A stretch of 64,000 nucleotides of DNA, from positions 117,539 to 181,538 of the forward strand of contig NZ_LWBL02000026.1 of NCBI RefSeq assembly GCF_001644195.2, given 5' to 3'. The translations under genes and the position numbers were made by a program. The DNA comes from Bacillus marinisedimentorum (lineage in GTDB: Bacteria; Bacillota; Bacilli; Bacillales; Bacillaceae_O). Positions 31,966 to 40,023 of this stretch are shown one piece after another (the first letter of the stretch is position 1; the number at the start of each line of letters is the position of its first letter). The notes below the pieces were generated by a model that was given only the letters and a program-made list of their open reading frames with translations, had not been told where the DNA came from and did not search any database.

Positions 31966-34713
31966 TCATTCCAACTCAAACAGTTCCCTTAGTTCATCAA
32001 TGGACAATTCGGTGATCCATTGTTCGCCGCTGATGATTTGATCGTTGAGTTCTTGTTTCGTTTGCAGCATTTCGTCGATTCGTTCTTCGAGTGTGCCGGG
32101 TGAAATGAGCTTGTGGACGTGGACGAAGCGGTTTTGGCCGATTCGGTAGGCGCGGTCTGTCGCCTGGTTTTCGACGGCCGGGTTCCACCATCGGTCATAG
32201 TGGATGACATGGTTGGCCGCTGTCAGGTTGAGTCCGGTCCCGCCCGCCCGCAGCGAAAGCACGAATATCGGCACTTCCCGGTTCTGGAAACGGCTGATCA
32301 TGTCATCTCGGGCTTGCTTGGTAATCCCGCCGTGCATAAACAGCACCGGCACGCCGAATTGCTCCTTCACCACTTTTTCAATTAGGTGGCCCATGCCGAC
32401 ATACTGGGTGAAAATCAGGCACTGCTCGCCTCGGTCGAGGATGTTTTCCACGAGCTCAATTACTTTTTCCATTTTGGCCGACCGTTTTACCGGTCTACGT
32501 GCTTCCTGTTCTTTTAAAAACAGTGCGGGATGGTCACATAATTGCTTCAGTCTGTTCAAGGAGGAAAGAATCAATCCGCGCCGCTGCATTCCTCCGAGTT
32601 TCTCCACCTGGTTGAACGTGTCGTCGACGACCTGTTCATATAGGGAAGCTTGTTCGGCCGTGAACGGACAGTATTCTTTTTGTTCCTGCTTTTCCGGCAA
32701 GTCGAGTGCAATTTTTGGATCCGTTTTTGTACGTCTTAATAAAAACGGCTGAATCAATTTTTGCAGCTGTTCGACTTTACCATGTTCACTGTCGCGTTCC
32801 ACTGGCAAAATGAACCGCTTTTTAAACGATGCAAGACTTCCGAGATAACCCGGGTTCAAGAAATCCATAATTGACCACAGTTCAGAGAGCCGGTTTTCCA
32901 TCGGAGTGCCGGTCAGTGCCACACGATGGTCGGCACTCAAGCTTCGGATCGCCTTACTCTGTTTCGTCTGGACGTTTTTAATATTCTGCGCCTCATCTAG
33001 GCAGACCGCACTCCAGATCATCTGGCTGATTGTCGTCCGATCCTGGGCGGAAAGCCCGTAAGTCGTCAACACGACATCTGCTTTCATGGCTTTGTATAGA
33101 AAATCGGTATCTTTTTTCCGTCCGGGTCCGTAATGGAGGTGAACCTTAAGATCAGGAGCGAAGCGTTCAAGCTCTTTTTGCCAGTTTCCGATCACCGAAG
33201 TCGGTGCGATGATAAGTGCCGGACGCCGGACTTGATCTTCCTTTTTCATATATAGCAGATAGGCGATTAACTGAATTGTTTTGCCGAGACCCATATCATC
33301 CGCAAGCAGGGCTCCGAGTCCAAGCTTCCGTAAATAAGCAAGCCAGCGGTATCCTGTAAGCTGATAAGGACGAAGCGTGCCGTGCAGTTCATCCGGGAGC
33401 GGCTGTTCTGGAAGATGGTCAGTTTCAAGCAGGCGGCTGAACGCCGTTTCCCAGTCATCATTCAGCTGAAAAAGTATTTCGTCGCCATCATCTTCGGATA
33501 GTTTGTTTTGAAAAACATCGATTGCCCGGCGATTTTGCTGCTTCTCCTTCTCGAGCCGCTTTTGCAAGCGGGATATCGTGGCATCATCCAGCACAAACCA
33601 TTGATTTTGTACCTGTACGAGCCGTTGATTGTCCTTTACAAGCTGTGCAAACTCGTTTTCGCTAAAGTCTTTATTTCCAATCGCCACTTTCCAGTTAAAA
33701 TCAACGACAGAATTGAGGCCGACGAACGAATGGCCCGTTGTGAACGGTGAGGTCACTTCGGCCTTCAGTTTCGCCCCTGGCCTCTTGTCATTTGCCCACC
33801 ATGATGGAAGCATAACCGTTACCCCGGCACGAGCAAGTAGGATGCTCATTTCGTTTAGAAACGTCCATGCCTCCTGATCATCAATTCTCGTTATCAATAA
33901 CCCGTGCTCGTCCTGCCATGAATTGCCGGCGAGCTGTCCCCAGTATTTCCTTTCCTGTTCTGCCTTCTGAAGATAATTCTCCCATCCATCAGGGAATTCG
34001 TGGTCCTCCAGCCCATAATGATGACCGGTTTCTTCATCCATCAGAACCGTTTCCAGCTTCCAGTCCTGCTGGCCACCCTCAGGTTCCTCAAGCCGGAGCG
34101 CAAACGAAAACGGCATTTCCGTAGCCTGCCAGCCGATTTTCTCGAGCCACATTTCCTCATCAAGGTGTGCCGGAATTGCCTGGGAATTGCCAGGCAATTG
34201 TGGGTCTTTTTGCTCATGGTTGCCTGGCAATTGCCAGGCACTTAACCGTTCTGTCACTTCCTGCAGGTGAGGGTCTTCAATAGTTCTTTCGTTTAGTACA
34301 GCCGAAAGCCAGCCCTTTGCAAAGGGGGTGAGGTTTGTTCCTTCGGCTGTCCAGGATGCTTTGCCGTTTTTCCAGGAGGTGAAGTCCGGTTTATATTTTT
34401 TTTCATTAAGGATATCTGCAAGTTTTTCCGCTGTTTCCCTTGCTTCATCTGCTTCGCCGACAAATAGTACGGGCATGAGTGAGGGAAGGAGGGTAAGCGC
34501 AAAGAAATCGACCGCATCACCGGGGGAAAGGATGACCTTGTTCAATTCGACCTCAAGTTCTGTCCCGTACAATGATGGTTCATGCCAGGCGAAAACGGCA
34601 TTTTTCCACTTGTCGGGGTCAAGCGCCTCTCCTGTTTCATCTTCGGCATTGATGAAAAATCGATAGTTTTCATTCCATATGCAATTGATCCTTAGAAATT
34701 CCGCGTTAATCAT
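31966..34713 (-). CDS. SNF2-family DEAD/H helicase-like ATPase
   Basis: The 915-residue protein belongs to the bacterial SWI2/SNF2 group (B. subtilis YwqA type), ATP-driven double-stranded DNA translocases that remodel nucleic-acid complexes. Residues 1-430 hold the N-terminal SNF2-associated domain. The motor has motif I ADDMGLGKT near 470, DEAQ in CLDEAQNIKN near 570, and the C-terminal lobe with FTQYVGMGHLIEK, SLRAGGTGLNLTAANHVI and DRAYRIGQ. The start overlaps the SWIM gene stop by 8 bases, so the two are translationally coupled. Residues about 158-180 (AWQLPGNHEQKDPQLPGNSQ) are the translation of a paired family A repeat inserted in frame. Confidence 0.93.
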   Translation of the reverse strand: MINAEFLRINCIWNENYRFFINAEDETGEALDPDKWKNAVFAWHEPSLYGTELEVELNKVILSPGDAVDFFALTLLPSLMPVLFVGEADEARETAEKLADILNEKKYKPDFTSWKNGKASWTAEGTNLTPFAKGWLSAVLNERTIEDPHLQEVTERLSAWQLPGNHEQKDPQLPGNSQAIPAHLDEEMWLEKIGWQATEMPFSFALRLEEPEGGQQDWKLETVLMDEETGHHYGLEDHEFPDGWENYLQKAEQERKYWGQLAGNSWQDEHGLLITRIDDQEAWTFLNEMSILLARAGVTVMLPSWWANDKRPGAKLKAEVTSPFTTGHSFVGLNSVVDFNWKVAIGNKDFSENEFAQLVKDNQRLVQVQNQWFVLDDATISRLQKRLEKEKQQNRRAIDVFQNKLSEDDGDEILFQLNDDWETAFSRLLETDHLPEQPLPDELHGTLRPYQLTGYRWLAYLRKLGLGALLADDMGLGKTIQLIAYLLYMKKEDQVRRPALIIAPTSVIGNWQKELERFAPDLKVHLHYGPGRKKDTDFLYKAMKADVVLTTYGLSAQDRTTISQMIWSAVCLDEAQNIKNVQTKQSKAIRSLSADHRVALTGTPMENRLSELWSIMDFLNPGYLGSLASFKKRFILPVERDSEHGKVEQLQKLIQPFLLRRTKTDPKIALDLPEKQEQKEYCPFTAEQASLYEQVVDDTFNQVEKLGGMQRRGLILSSLNRLKQLCDHPALFLKEQEARRPVKRSAKMEKVIELVENILDRGEQCLIFTQYVGMGHLIEKVVKEQFGVPVLFMHGGITKQARDDMISRFQNREVPIFVLSLRAGGTGLNLTAANHVIHYDRWWNPAVENQATDRAYRIGQNRFVHVHKLISPGTLEERIDEMLQTKQELNDQIISGEQWITELSIDELRELFELE
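34174..34241. repeat. Paired family A element inserted in the SNF2 coding sequence
   Basis: AATTGCCTGGGAATTGCC with its inverse end at 34174-34199, the linker GTGGGTCTTTTTGCTCAT and the exact 20-mer TGCCTGGCAATTGCCAGGCA at 34221-34240 lie within an open coding frame. The frame stays open and encodes LPGN-Q type peptides twice. Confidence 0.92.
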
Positions 34714-36385
34714 GGAGTAAATTCCCTCTTTTCAATTCCTGTTGGAAGGCGCGCAGCCGTGCTGTTTGTTCAGTGAGCCGGCTGATATAGGCCTCCCATT
34801 TCCCGGTTCGCTCTAATTTTTTATAAATGCTCTGCAGATGCTCTAGCTCAGCGGCCGCTTTTTCATAGGCAGGGCGGCTTTTTTTGTTGATAAGAGCGGT
34901 GATTGACTGATGGAAGAGCGGCAACAGCATTTGCGGCGCGTTTTCTTCAATCTGTTTGATCTGTCCCTTTTTAAAATCGGATGCGTTATAACCCATTATA
35001 ATTTGCAGTTCCACCCAGCGGCGGTAATCGTTGATCCCTTCAAGATAATCGGAATAATGGGAGTAGCTGTAGGGCAGGAGCCGCCGAAGCGCATGGCCGT
35101 AACTCGCTTCTTCATTGCTTTGCTCGGCGTACTTTTTATAAAAATCAAGCAGCACCGTTGTACGTTCCGTGCTTCCCTCAGGATTCTCAATTTCGAATAA
35201 TGCGGCCGTTTTCTTTGCGGCAAGATCAAGCCAGCGTTTTGAACGGCTCCATTCCCCGTTTTCCTGACTTAATTTAATCCAGTAAAACGTATAGTCAACA
35301 GCAGCCGCTTTTAAGCCGGAAACGACATCAAATGCGATGTCGTCATTCCCTGACATGTAAGCGAAATGAGCGATGGCAATATTGTATTCAACCGTGAACG
35401 GATGGCCGAACGTTCCGGAAGACTTCAACACGTTTTCCTTGATGCGCGGCAGCATCTCAAGATCGATGCGATTGAGCCACTGCAGATCTTGATACAAAGT
35501 GCTCATAATGCTTCGGTAAAACCAAAGTCTGTCAGCAGCAAATGCTGGATCGAAGGTTAACAGATTTTCGATATGAGGCAAGCTTTTGGCCAGGGAATCC
35601 TCGTGTTCCCCGCTGGTGGAATTATTGATAAGATTGCCTGCAGTCCCAATAAGCCCGTCAAGTTCTCCCCGGATTTTTTCAATATACGGCAGGGCGTGCG
35701 CATACTGGCTCTCAGAGTAAAAATTTGCACCGGTGAAGGAAACGAGCTTCATGAATCCGGTAATGCCGGCCATGATCAGGTACAATGATTTCCGGAATGG
35801 ATCATTGGGCTGGAACTGGACAAGCCCAGCATAATAGCTGTGATAAATATAGCCGAGCATATCGTGCGGGCTCCGGTTGAAACTCGCACCCGCCTGATGT
35901 TTATCGAGAAAGCGGACGTACTCCTGATTAAAAAAGGCGACCCATTCTTCGGGATCATACTCGTTAAACGGAAGCTCCGCTGCATTATGGGGATTTGATT
36001 TCGTTTTGAAAATGAGGTTTTTATGCTCTTTTTCTTCAGTCGGTGTTTGGCGCCAGTCTTCTACAAGTGCACCAGGACTGTCAAAATTCACGTAGACTGC
36101 GAAAAATGCGCCAAGCTGGTGTTCGCAAATCCCCGGTGTGGGACACGCACATTCGCTCAGCTCGAAGAAGTCCAGGTTCAATTCGACCTTATAAGGGGCG
36201 AAATCCTGGACGGTCGCATACAGCATTTCCTCGTCCGCTTTGATGTTATAGACACTGCCGCTGCGATACAGCTGCAGCCCGCTTTTAATTAACTGTTGAT
36301 CTTTTTCGTTATCGGGATTGAGCAAATACCCAATCTTATCCGCACTGTGGCTGACCAGTTCCCTTGAAACCTCATCCGCAATCAT
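34706..36385 (-). CDS. SWIM zinc-finger protein, partner of the SNF2 protein
   Basis: The 559-residue protein carries a SWIM finger near residues 77-97 with CACPTPGICEHQLGAF (CxC...CxH), which binds DNA or protein. The rest is helical without catalytic motifs that I can see. In many Bacillaceae a SWIM protein gene lies directly before an SNF2 gene, and here the stop and start overlap, so a two-subunit machine is likely. The ATG at 36385 has GGAGCGG-like sequence upstream. Its function beyond that is not known. Confidence 0.85.
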   Translation of the reverse strand: MIADEVSRELVSHSADKIGYLLNPDNEKDQQLIKSGLQLYRSGSVYNIKADEEMLYATVQDFAPYKVELNLDFFELSECACPTPGICEHQLGAFFAVYVNFDSPGALVEDWRQTPTEEKEHKNLIFKTKSNPHNAAELPFNEYDPEEWVAFFNQEYVRFLDKHQAGASFNRSPHDMLGYIYHSYYAGLVQFQPNDPFRKSLYLIMAGITGFMKLVSFTGANFYSESQYAHALPYIEKIRGELDGLIGTAGNLINNSTSGEHEDSLAKSLPHIENLLTFDPAFAADRLWFYRSIMSTLYQDLQWLNRIDLEMLPRIKENVLKSSGTFGHPFTVEYNIAIAHFAYMSGNDDIAFDVVSGLKAAAVDYTFYWIKLSQENGEWSRSKRWLDLAAKKTAALFEIENPEGSTERTTVLLDFYKKYAEQSNEEASYGHALRRLLPYSYSHYSDYLEGINDYRRWVELQIIMGYNASDFKKGQIKQIEENAPQMLLPLFHQSITALINKKSRPAYEKAAAELEHLQSIYKKLERTGKWEAYISRLTEQTARLRAFQQELKRGNLLHD

Positions 36386-36517
36386 GATGCACCGCTCCTA
36401 ACGTCCAAATGTCTATCCCTCTATTATAACCGAGAATAACTGGAAACGTAAGAAACGGGGTTTTTGTGCTTATTAATGAAAAATTATGTTTTGTGAAAAA
36501 AGCGGGAACAAAAAATG

Positions 36518-36552
36518 CCACGCAATTGCCTGGCATTTGCCAGGCAATTGTG
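36518..36552. repeat. Family A variant palindrome
   Basis: TGCCACGCAATTGCC then TGGCATTTGCCAGGCAATTG. The palindrome CAATTGCCTGGCA with its inverse has the two half-units in swapped order relative to other copies. It lies 21 bases from the asnB stop codon. Confidence 0.8.
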
Positions 36553-36572
36553 CGACACCAACCTCCACGACC

Positions 36573-38474
36573 CTAAGCTTCCATAAGAGAAGGGCCAGCC
36601 CCTTTTACAAGCTCAAAATCATAGGCATTTTCAAGGTAAACCTGATGCCAGAGCATAAACGTAAGGACGGTCCAAATTTTTCGGCTATGGTCCCGTTTTC
36701 CGGTGACGTGGTCTTCCAGCATAGACAAAACATATCTTTTATTCAGCAGATGCTCGGTGTGGCTGTCTTTGATCGTCTTTATTGTCCAATCATAAAGTTC
36801 ATCCTTAAGCCAGTGGCGGATTGGAACGGGAAAGCCGAGTTTTTTCCGGTTCAGGACATGGGCCGGGACTACGCCGTCCATCGCTTTCCGCAAAATCCAT
36901 TTGGTCGTCTGGTTGCTGATTTTCAACTCATGATGGATTTGAGAGGCCAGGTCGCACACCTCTTTATCGAGAAAAGGCACCCGCAGTTCAAGAGAATGCG
37001 CCATCGTCATTTTATCTGCTTTCAGTAAAATATCACCCCGCAGCCAGGTGTGAATATCGATATATTGCATTTTATCGACAGGATGAAACCCGGCACACTC
37101 TTTATAAAAAGGTCTTGTGATATCCATAAAATGGACCTTTTCATTATAGTTAGCAAGCAGTGACTGCTTTTCCTCTTCTAATAACATTTTTGCGTTTCCA
37201 ATATAACGTTCTTCAAGCGGTGTTGTTCCCCGTTCGATGAAGCTTTTCCCCCTTACGCCTTCAGGCATTAAATCAGCCAGAGTGCGAAGTCCTTTTTTCA
37301 GCAAGGCTGGCATGCTATTGAATATCTTTAGGGACTCGGGCTCCCGGTAGATGTTATATCCGCCGAATAATTCATCGGCACCTTCACCGGATAAAACAAC
37401 TTTAACGTGGTTACGGGCTTCTTTTGCTACGAAGTATAGTGGAATAGATGCAGGGTCTGCGAGAGGATCGTCCATATACCAGATGATTTTCGGCAATTCG
37501 TTTATAAATTCTTCGGGGCTGACCATCAGGGAGATATTTTCTACGCCGAGCTTTTCGGCAGTTTCTTTTGCAATACTGATTTCGCTGTAGCCGTTTTGTT
37601 CGAAACCGACCGAAAACGTTTTGATCGCCGGGTTGAACTGCTTTGCGATGCTCACAATCGCCGTGGAGTCAATGCCGCCTGACAGGAATGAACCAACCGG
37701 AACATCACTTCGCATATGGATTTTTACAGAGTCGGTAAGCGTCTGCCGGATTTTTTCGGCAAGTTTATCAGGGGTTCGATGCGTTCCGCTGAACGAAACA
37801 TGCCAGTACTGGCTGATATTAAGCGGTTCACCGGGCTTTTTTATAAAATGGCTGCCGGGCGGCAGTTTATGGATCATTTGCGACATCGTCATCGGTTCAG
37901 GAACATATTGGTATGTCAGATAGTGCTGGAGAGCGGTGTAATCAACCAGGTCGTTTGGCATGGCGGCAAGAAGGCTTTTTTTCTCGGATGAAAAATAAGT
38001 ATTGCCAGAGTTGGTGTAGTAGTAGAGAGGTTTAATGCCGAAAGGATCGCGGGCGCCGTATAGTTGCTTTTCATCTTTGTCCCAGATCAGGAAGGCAAAC
38101 ATCCCCCTTAATTTTTCAGCTGTTTTTTGTCCGTAAATGGAATAACAGGCAAGGATGATTTCGGTATCTGAATCTGTTAAAAAGGAACAGCCTTTGTTCA
38201 ATAGGTCTTGCTTTAACTCCAGGTAATTGTATACTTCACCATTGAACACGATCCAGTATCGCTCATTTTCATAAGACAGCGGCTGGTGGCCGTGTTCTAA
38301 GTCAATGATGCTTAGCCGCCTGAAACCGAAATGTACCCATTCATCGAGATAGTAGCCGGAATCATCCGGTCCCCTATGTACGAGCAGTTCGTTCATTGTT
38401 TTGAGGAGCGCTTCATCTTCTTCTTTCACGTGATCCTGTTCATTATCATATAGGCGTCCTACAAATCCGCACAT
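36573..38474 (-). CDS. asnB: Asparagine synthase (glutamine-hydrolysing)
   Basis: The enzyme makes asparagine from aspartate with glutamine-derived ammonia and ATP. The 633-residue product has Cys2 as N-terminal nucleophile (MCGFVGRLYD), glutaminase-domain motifs LLVHRGPDDSG and VFNGEVYNY, and the synthetase domain with the pyrophosphate loop FLSGGIDSTAIV near residues 263-274 and VLSGEGADELFGGY near 365. Length fits the B. subtilis AsnB/AsnO class. Related paralogues amidate cell-wall diaminopimelate, and the surface-rich context makes that an alternative. Single gene, ATG start with GGAGGGG upstream. Confidence 0.93.
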   Translation of the reverse strand: MCGFVGRLYDNEQDHVKEEDEALLKTMNELLVHRGPDDSGYYLDEWVHFGFRRLSIIDLEHGHQPLSYENERYWIVFNGEVYNYLELKQDLLNKGCSFLTDSDTEIILACYSIYGQKTAEKLRGMFAFLIWDKDEKQLYGARDPFGIKPLYYYTNSGNTYFSSEKKSLLAAMPNDLVDYTALQHYLTYQYVPEPMTMSQMIHKLPPGSHFIKKPGEPLNISQYWHVSFSGTHRTPDKLAEKIRQTLTDSVKIHMRSDVPVGSFLSGGIDSTAIVSIAKQFNPAIKTFSVGFEQNGYSEISIAKETAEKLGVENISLMVSPEEFINELPKIIWYMDDPLADPASIPLYFVAKEARNHVKVVLSGEGADELFGGYNIYREPESLKIFNSMPALLKKGLRTLADLMPEGVRGKSFIERGTTPLEERYIGNAKMLLEEEKQSLLANYNEKVHFMDITRPFYKECAGFHPVDKMQYIDIHTWLRGDILLKADKMTMAHSLELRVPFLDKEVCDLASQIHHELKISNQTTKWILRKAMDGVVPAHVLNRKKLGFPVPIRHWLKDELYDWTIKTIKDSHTEHLLNKRYVLSMLEDHVTGKRDHSRKIWTVLTFMLWHQVYLENAYDFELVKGAGPSLMEA

Positions 38475-38613
38475 CCTTTTCCCCTCCGGTATTGAAAATT
38501 GAAAACAAATGGTTTTTGTTCAATTAGACAATTATGCAGGTTTTACCATATAACGAGGTTCAAAGAGTTTTTGTTTCACAGGTGGAAAGAACTTTGCGGC
38601 AATTTTAAATATT

Positions 38614-38798
38614 AGGCTTTGTTAAAGCTTAATGTTGGTTTTTTCACTAGTTGATTGGGGTGGAAGGTGCGAGACTCCTGCAGGACTAGCGGGACAGGTG
38701 AGACCCCATGGGAGTGGAGCAAAAGGAGGATCTCGCCGCCCGCCCAGTGGAAAGCGAGTACCTGCAACGGAAATCAACACTAATGTTTAACAGAGCCA
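38614..38798. mobile_element. 185-bp MITE-like repeat (family D), copy 1
   Basis: The ends GGCTTTGTTAAA and TTTAACAGAGCC are inverted, extended by TTAATGTTG and CAACACTAAT. Inside is a G+C-rich core with GGTGCGAGACTCCTGCAGGA and GGGACAGGTGAGACCCC. A related copy in reverse orientation is at 55130. No coding capacity; non-autonomous MITE character is inferred from the terminal inverted repeats. Confidence 0.75.
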
Positions 38799-38901
38799 AA
38801 TGTTAAAAAAAGCAGGACATCTTTCTGAGTTATTCTTAAGAGGTTTATGAATGGTAAAAAAAGGAGCAATACGGAGGCTTAAAGAAAAATAACCATGAAA
38901 A

Positions 38902-38932
38902 AGGACCAGCGTAACCTTACTAACGCTGGTCC
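38902..38932. terminator. Strong hairpin in the asnB-tetR gap
   Basis: GGACCAGCGT and ACGCTGGTCC form a 10-bp stem around AACCTTACTA, flanked by A-rich and T-rich sequence. There is no clear gene that it ends. Apart from the MITE, this hairpin and two repeats I see nothing else in 38475-39280. Confidence 0.6.
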
Positions 38933-39066
38933 CTTTCCGTATATAAGGGAGGGGGGAGTTGCATGCTTATATGTTGTATTCCACGCTAACAGGATTTTAA
39001 TCACTTTAAACAAAAAAACTCCATTACGTTTATGTGACGGATTAATCTTATTGTAATGAGTTTTGG

Positions 39067-39099
39067 TTGCCAGGGAATTGCTCGGCAATTCCCTGGCAA
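39067..39099. repeat. Family A variant palindrome
   Basis: TTGCCAGGGAATTGC, a TCG loop and the inverse arm. The order of TGGC/CCAG units differs from other copies. It is followed by AAAAAAAAC. Confidence 0.8.
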
Positions 39100-39173
39100 T
39101 TAAAAAAAACAATAAGCCCACCTTAATTGAAAGTATGTCTATATCTACAAAATCTAAAATAAATGCATTGTTT

Positions 39174-39210
39174 TGGTGCCTGGCAATTGCGAGGCAATTG
39201 CCAGGCACCA
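39174..39210. repeat. Family A palindrome (long form)
   Basis: TGGTGCCTGGCAATTGC, GAG and the inverse arm. It is 71 bases upstream of the tetR start, in its likely promoter region. Confidence 0.9.
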
Positions 39211-39280
39211 CATGATTGCACACATAGCCGGGTTATGGAAGAATAGGAGTTAAGAAATGAGGAAGAAAAGGTGAAGGCAG

Positions 39281-39847
39281 ATGGCGCGGAAGAAACTTGA
39301 GCATCAGGAGTTAATGAAGGTGACGGAGGCATTGCTGCTGGAGAAGGGCTATGATGGCTTCCATTTCAAGGCACTTGCAGAACAGCTGAATATTGGCCGG
39401 AGTACGATTTATGAGTATTATGCGAATAAGGAAGAGCTTGTGACCGCATATATGCTGGATGTCATGCAGAAGGTTATGGCTGAAATCGGTGAGAACGCCA
39501 GCATTGATGATCCGCTGGAACAAATGAAAGCCCACCTTCAGACATTCATGAAATATTCCCAGGTCCATCACATTATTCAAATGATTCCTCTCGTTAATCC
39601 TGCCGCTTCACCGCGTGTGAAGCTTGCGCTAAAGAAATTATCAGACGACCATAAAGTCCTCTACCGATCTATGATCCATTTGATTGAACGCGGAAAAATG
39701 AACGGACAAATTCGAACCGATTATCCGAGTCCTGTCATAGCGAGTATGTTTTTTATTGCCATCCAATTAACGCCTGATACCCAGGAAACAGACTATGCTG
39801 CCTGGGGTGACATGATCTTCAATCTTATTTATGAAGGTATGGGATAG
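39281..39847 (+). CDS. TetR-family regulator of the adjacent exporter
   Basis: The 188-residue product has the TetR helix-turn-helix (EKGYDGFHFKALAEQL, then NIGRSTIYEYYANKEELV, residues 22-55) and a helical ligand domain. AAAAGGTGAAGG precedes the ATG at 39281. It is followed by an MMPL exporter gene with three CCGAC/GTCGG-type palindromes between, one overlapping the exporter promoter, so it probably represses the exporter until a hydrophobic ligand binds. Confidence 0.88.
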   Translation: MARKKLEHQELMKVTEALLLEKGYDGFHFKALAEQLNIGRSTIYEYYANKEELVTAYMLDVMQKVMAEIGENASIDDPLEQMKAHLQTFMKYSQVHHIIQMIPLVNPAASPRVKLALKKLSDDHKVLYRSMIHLIERGKMNGQIRTDYPSPVIASMFFIAIQLTPDTQETDYAAWGDMIFNLIYEGMG

Positions 39848-39867
39848 GAGATCATAAAACAAATTGA

Positions 39868-39998
39868 CGACAGTGTCGCAAAGTAGGATAATTAAACCGA
39901 CAACCACGTCGGGAAAGCAGAAATGAATAGGCTCGGCTTCCAAGAAAGAAAAGCCGGGTTTGTTATTTGCTTTTTCCGACATATGTGTCGGGTATAAT
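39868..39998 (+). promoter_or_regulatory. Operator triplet and promoter of the MMPL exporter
   Basis: CGACAGTGTCG at 39868-39878, CCGACAACCACGTCGG at 39897-39912 and CCGACATATGTGTCGG at 39976-39991 share the CGAC/GTCG palindrome. TATAAT at 39993-39998 is directly adjacent to the last, so a bound TetR protein would block RNA polymerase. A terminator-like CGGCTT/AAGCCG hairpin at 39932-39962 lies between them and ends the tetR transcript. Confidence 0.65.
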
Positions 39999-40023
39999 GA
40001 AAACCAGAGGGGGAGCCAGTAAA

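Noticed and set aside
38820..39000. Very short peptide genes around 38849 and 38894
   Set aside because: Frames of 11 and 34 codons exist, but the second would run through a perfect terminator-like hairpin and neither has a convincing ribosome binding site.
38879..39223. Minus-strand frame of 114 codons and similar frames with the peptide PGNCLAIARH
   Set aside because: They are translations of the family A palindrome (for example also near 42122-42360 and 25587). The peptide LPGNCQAI is a sign of a false gene here.
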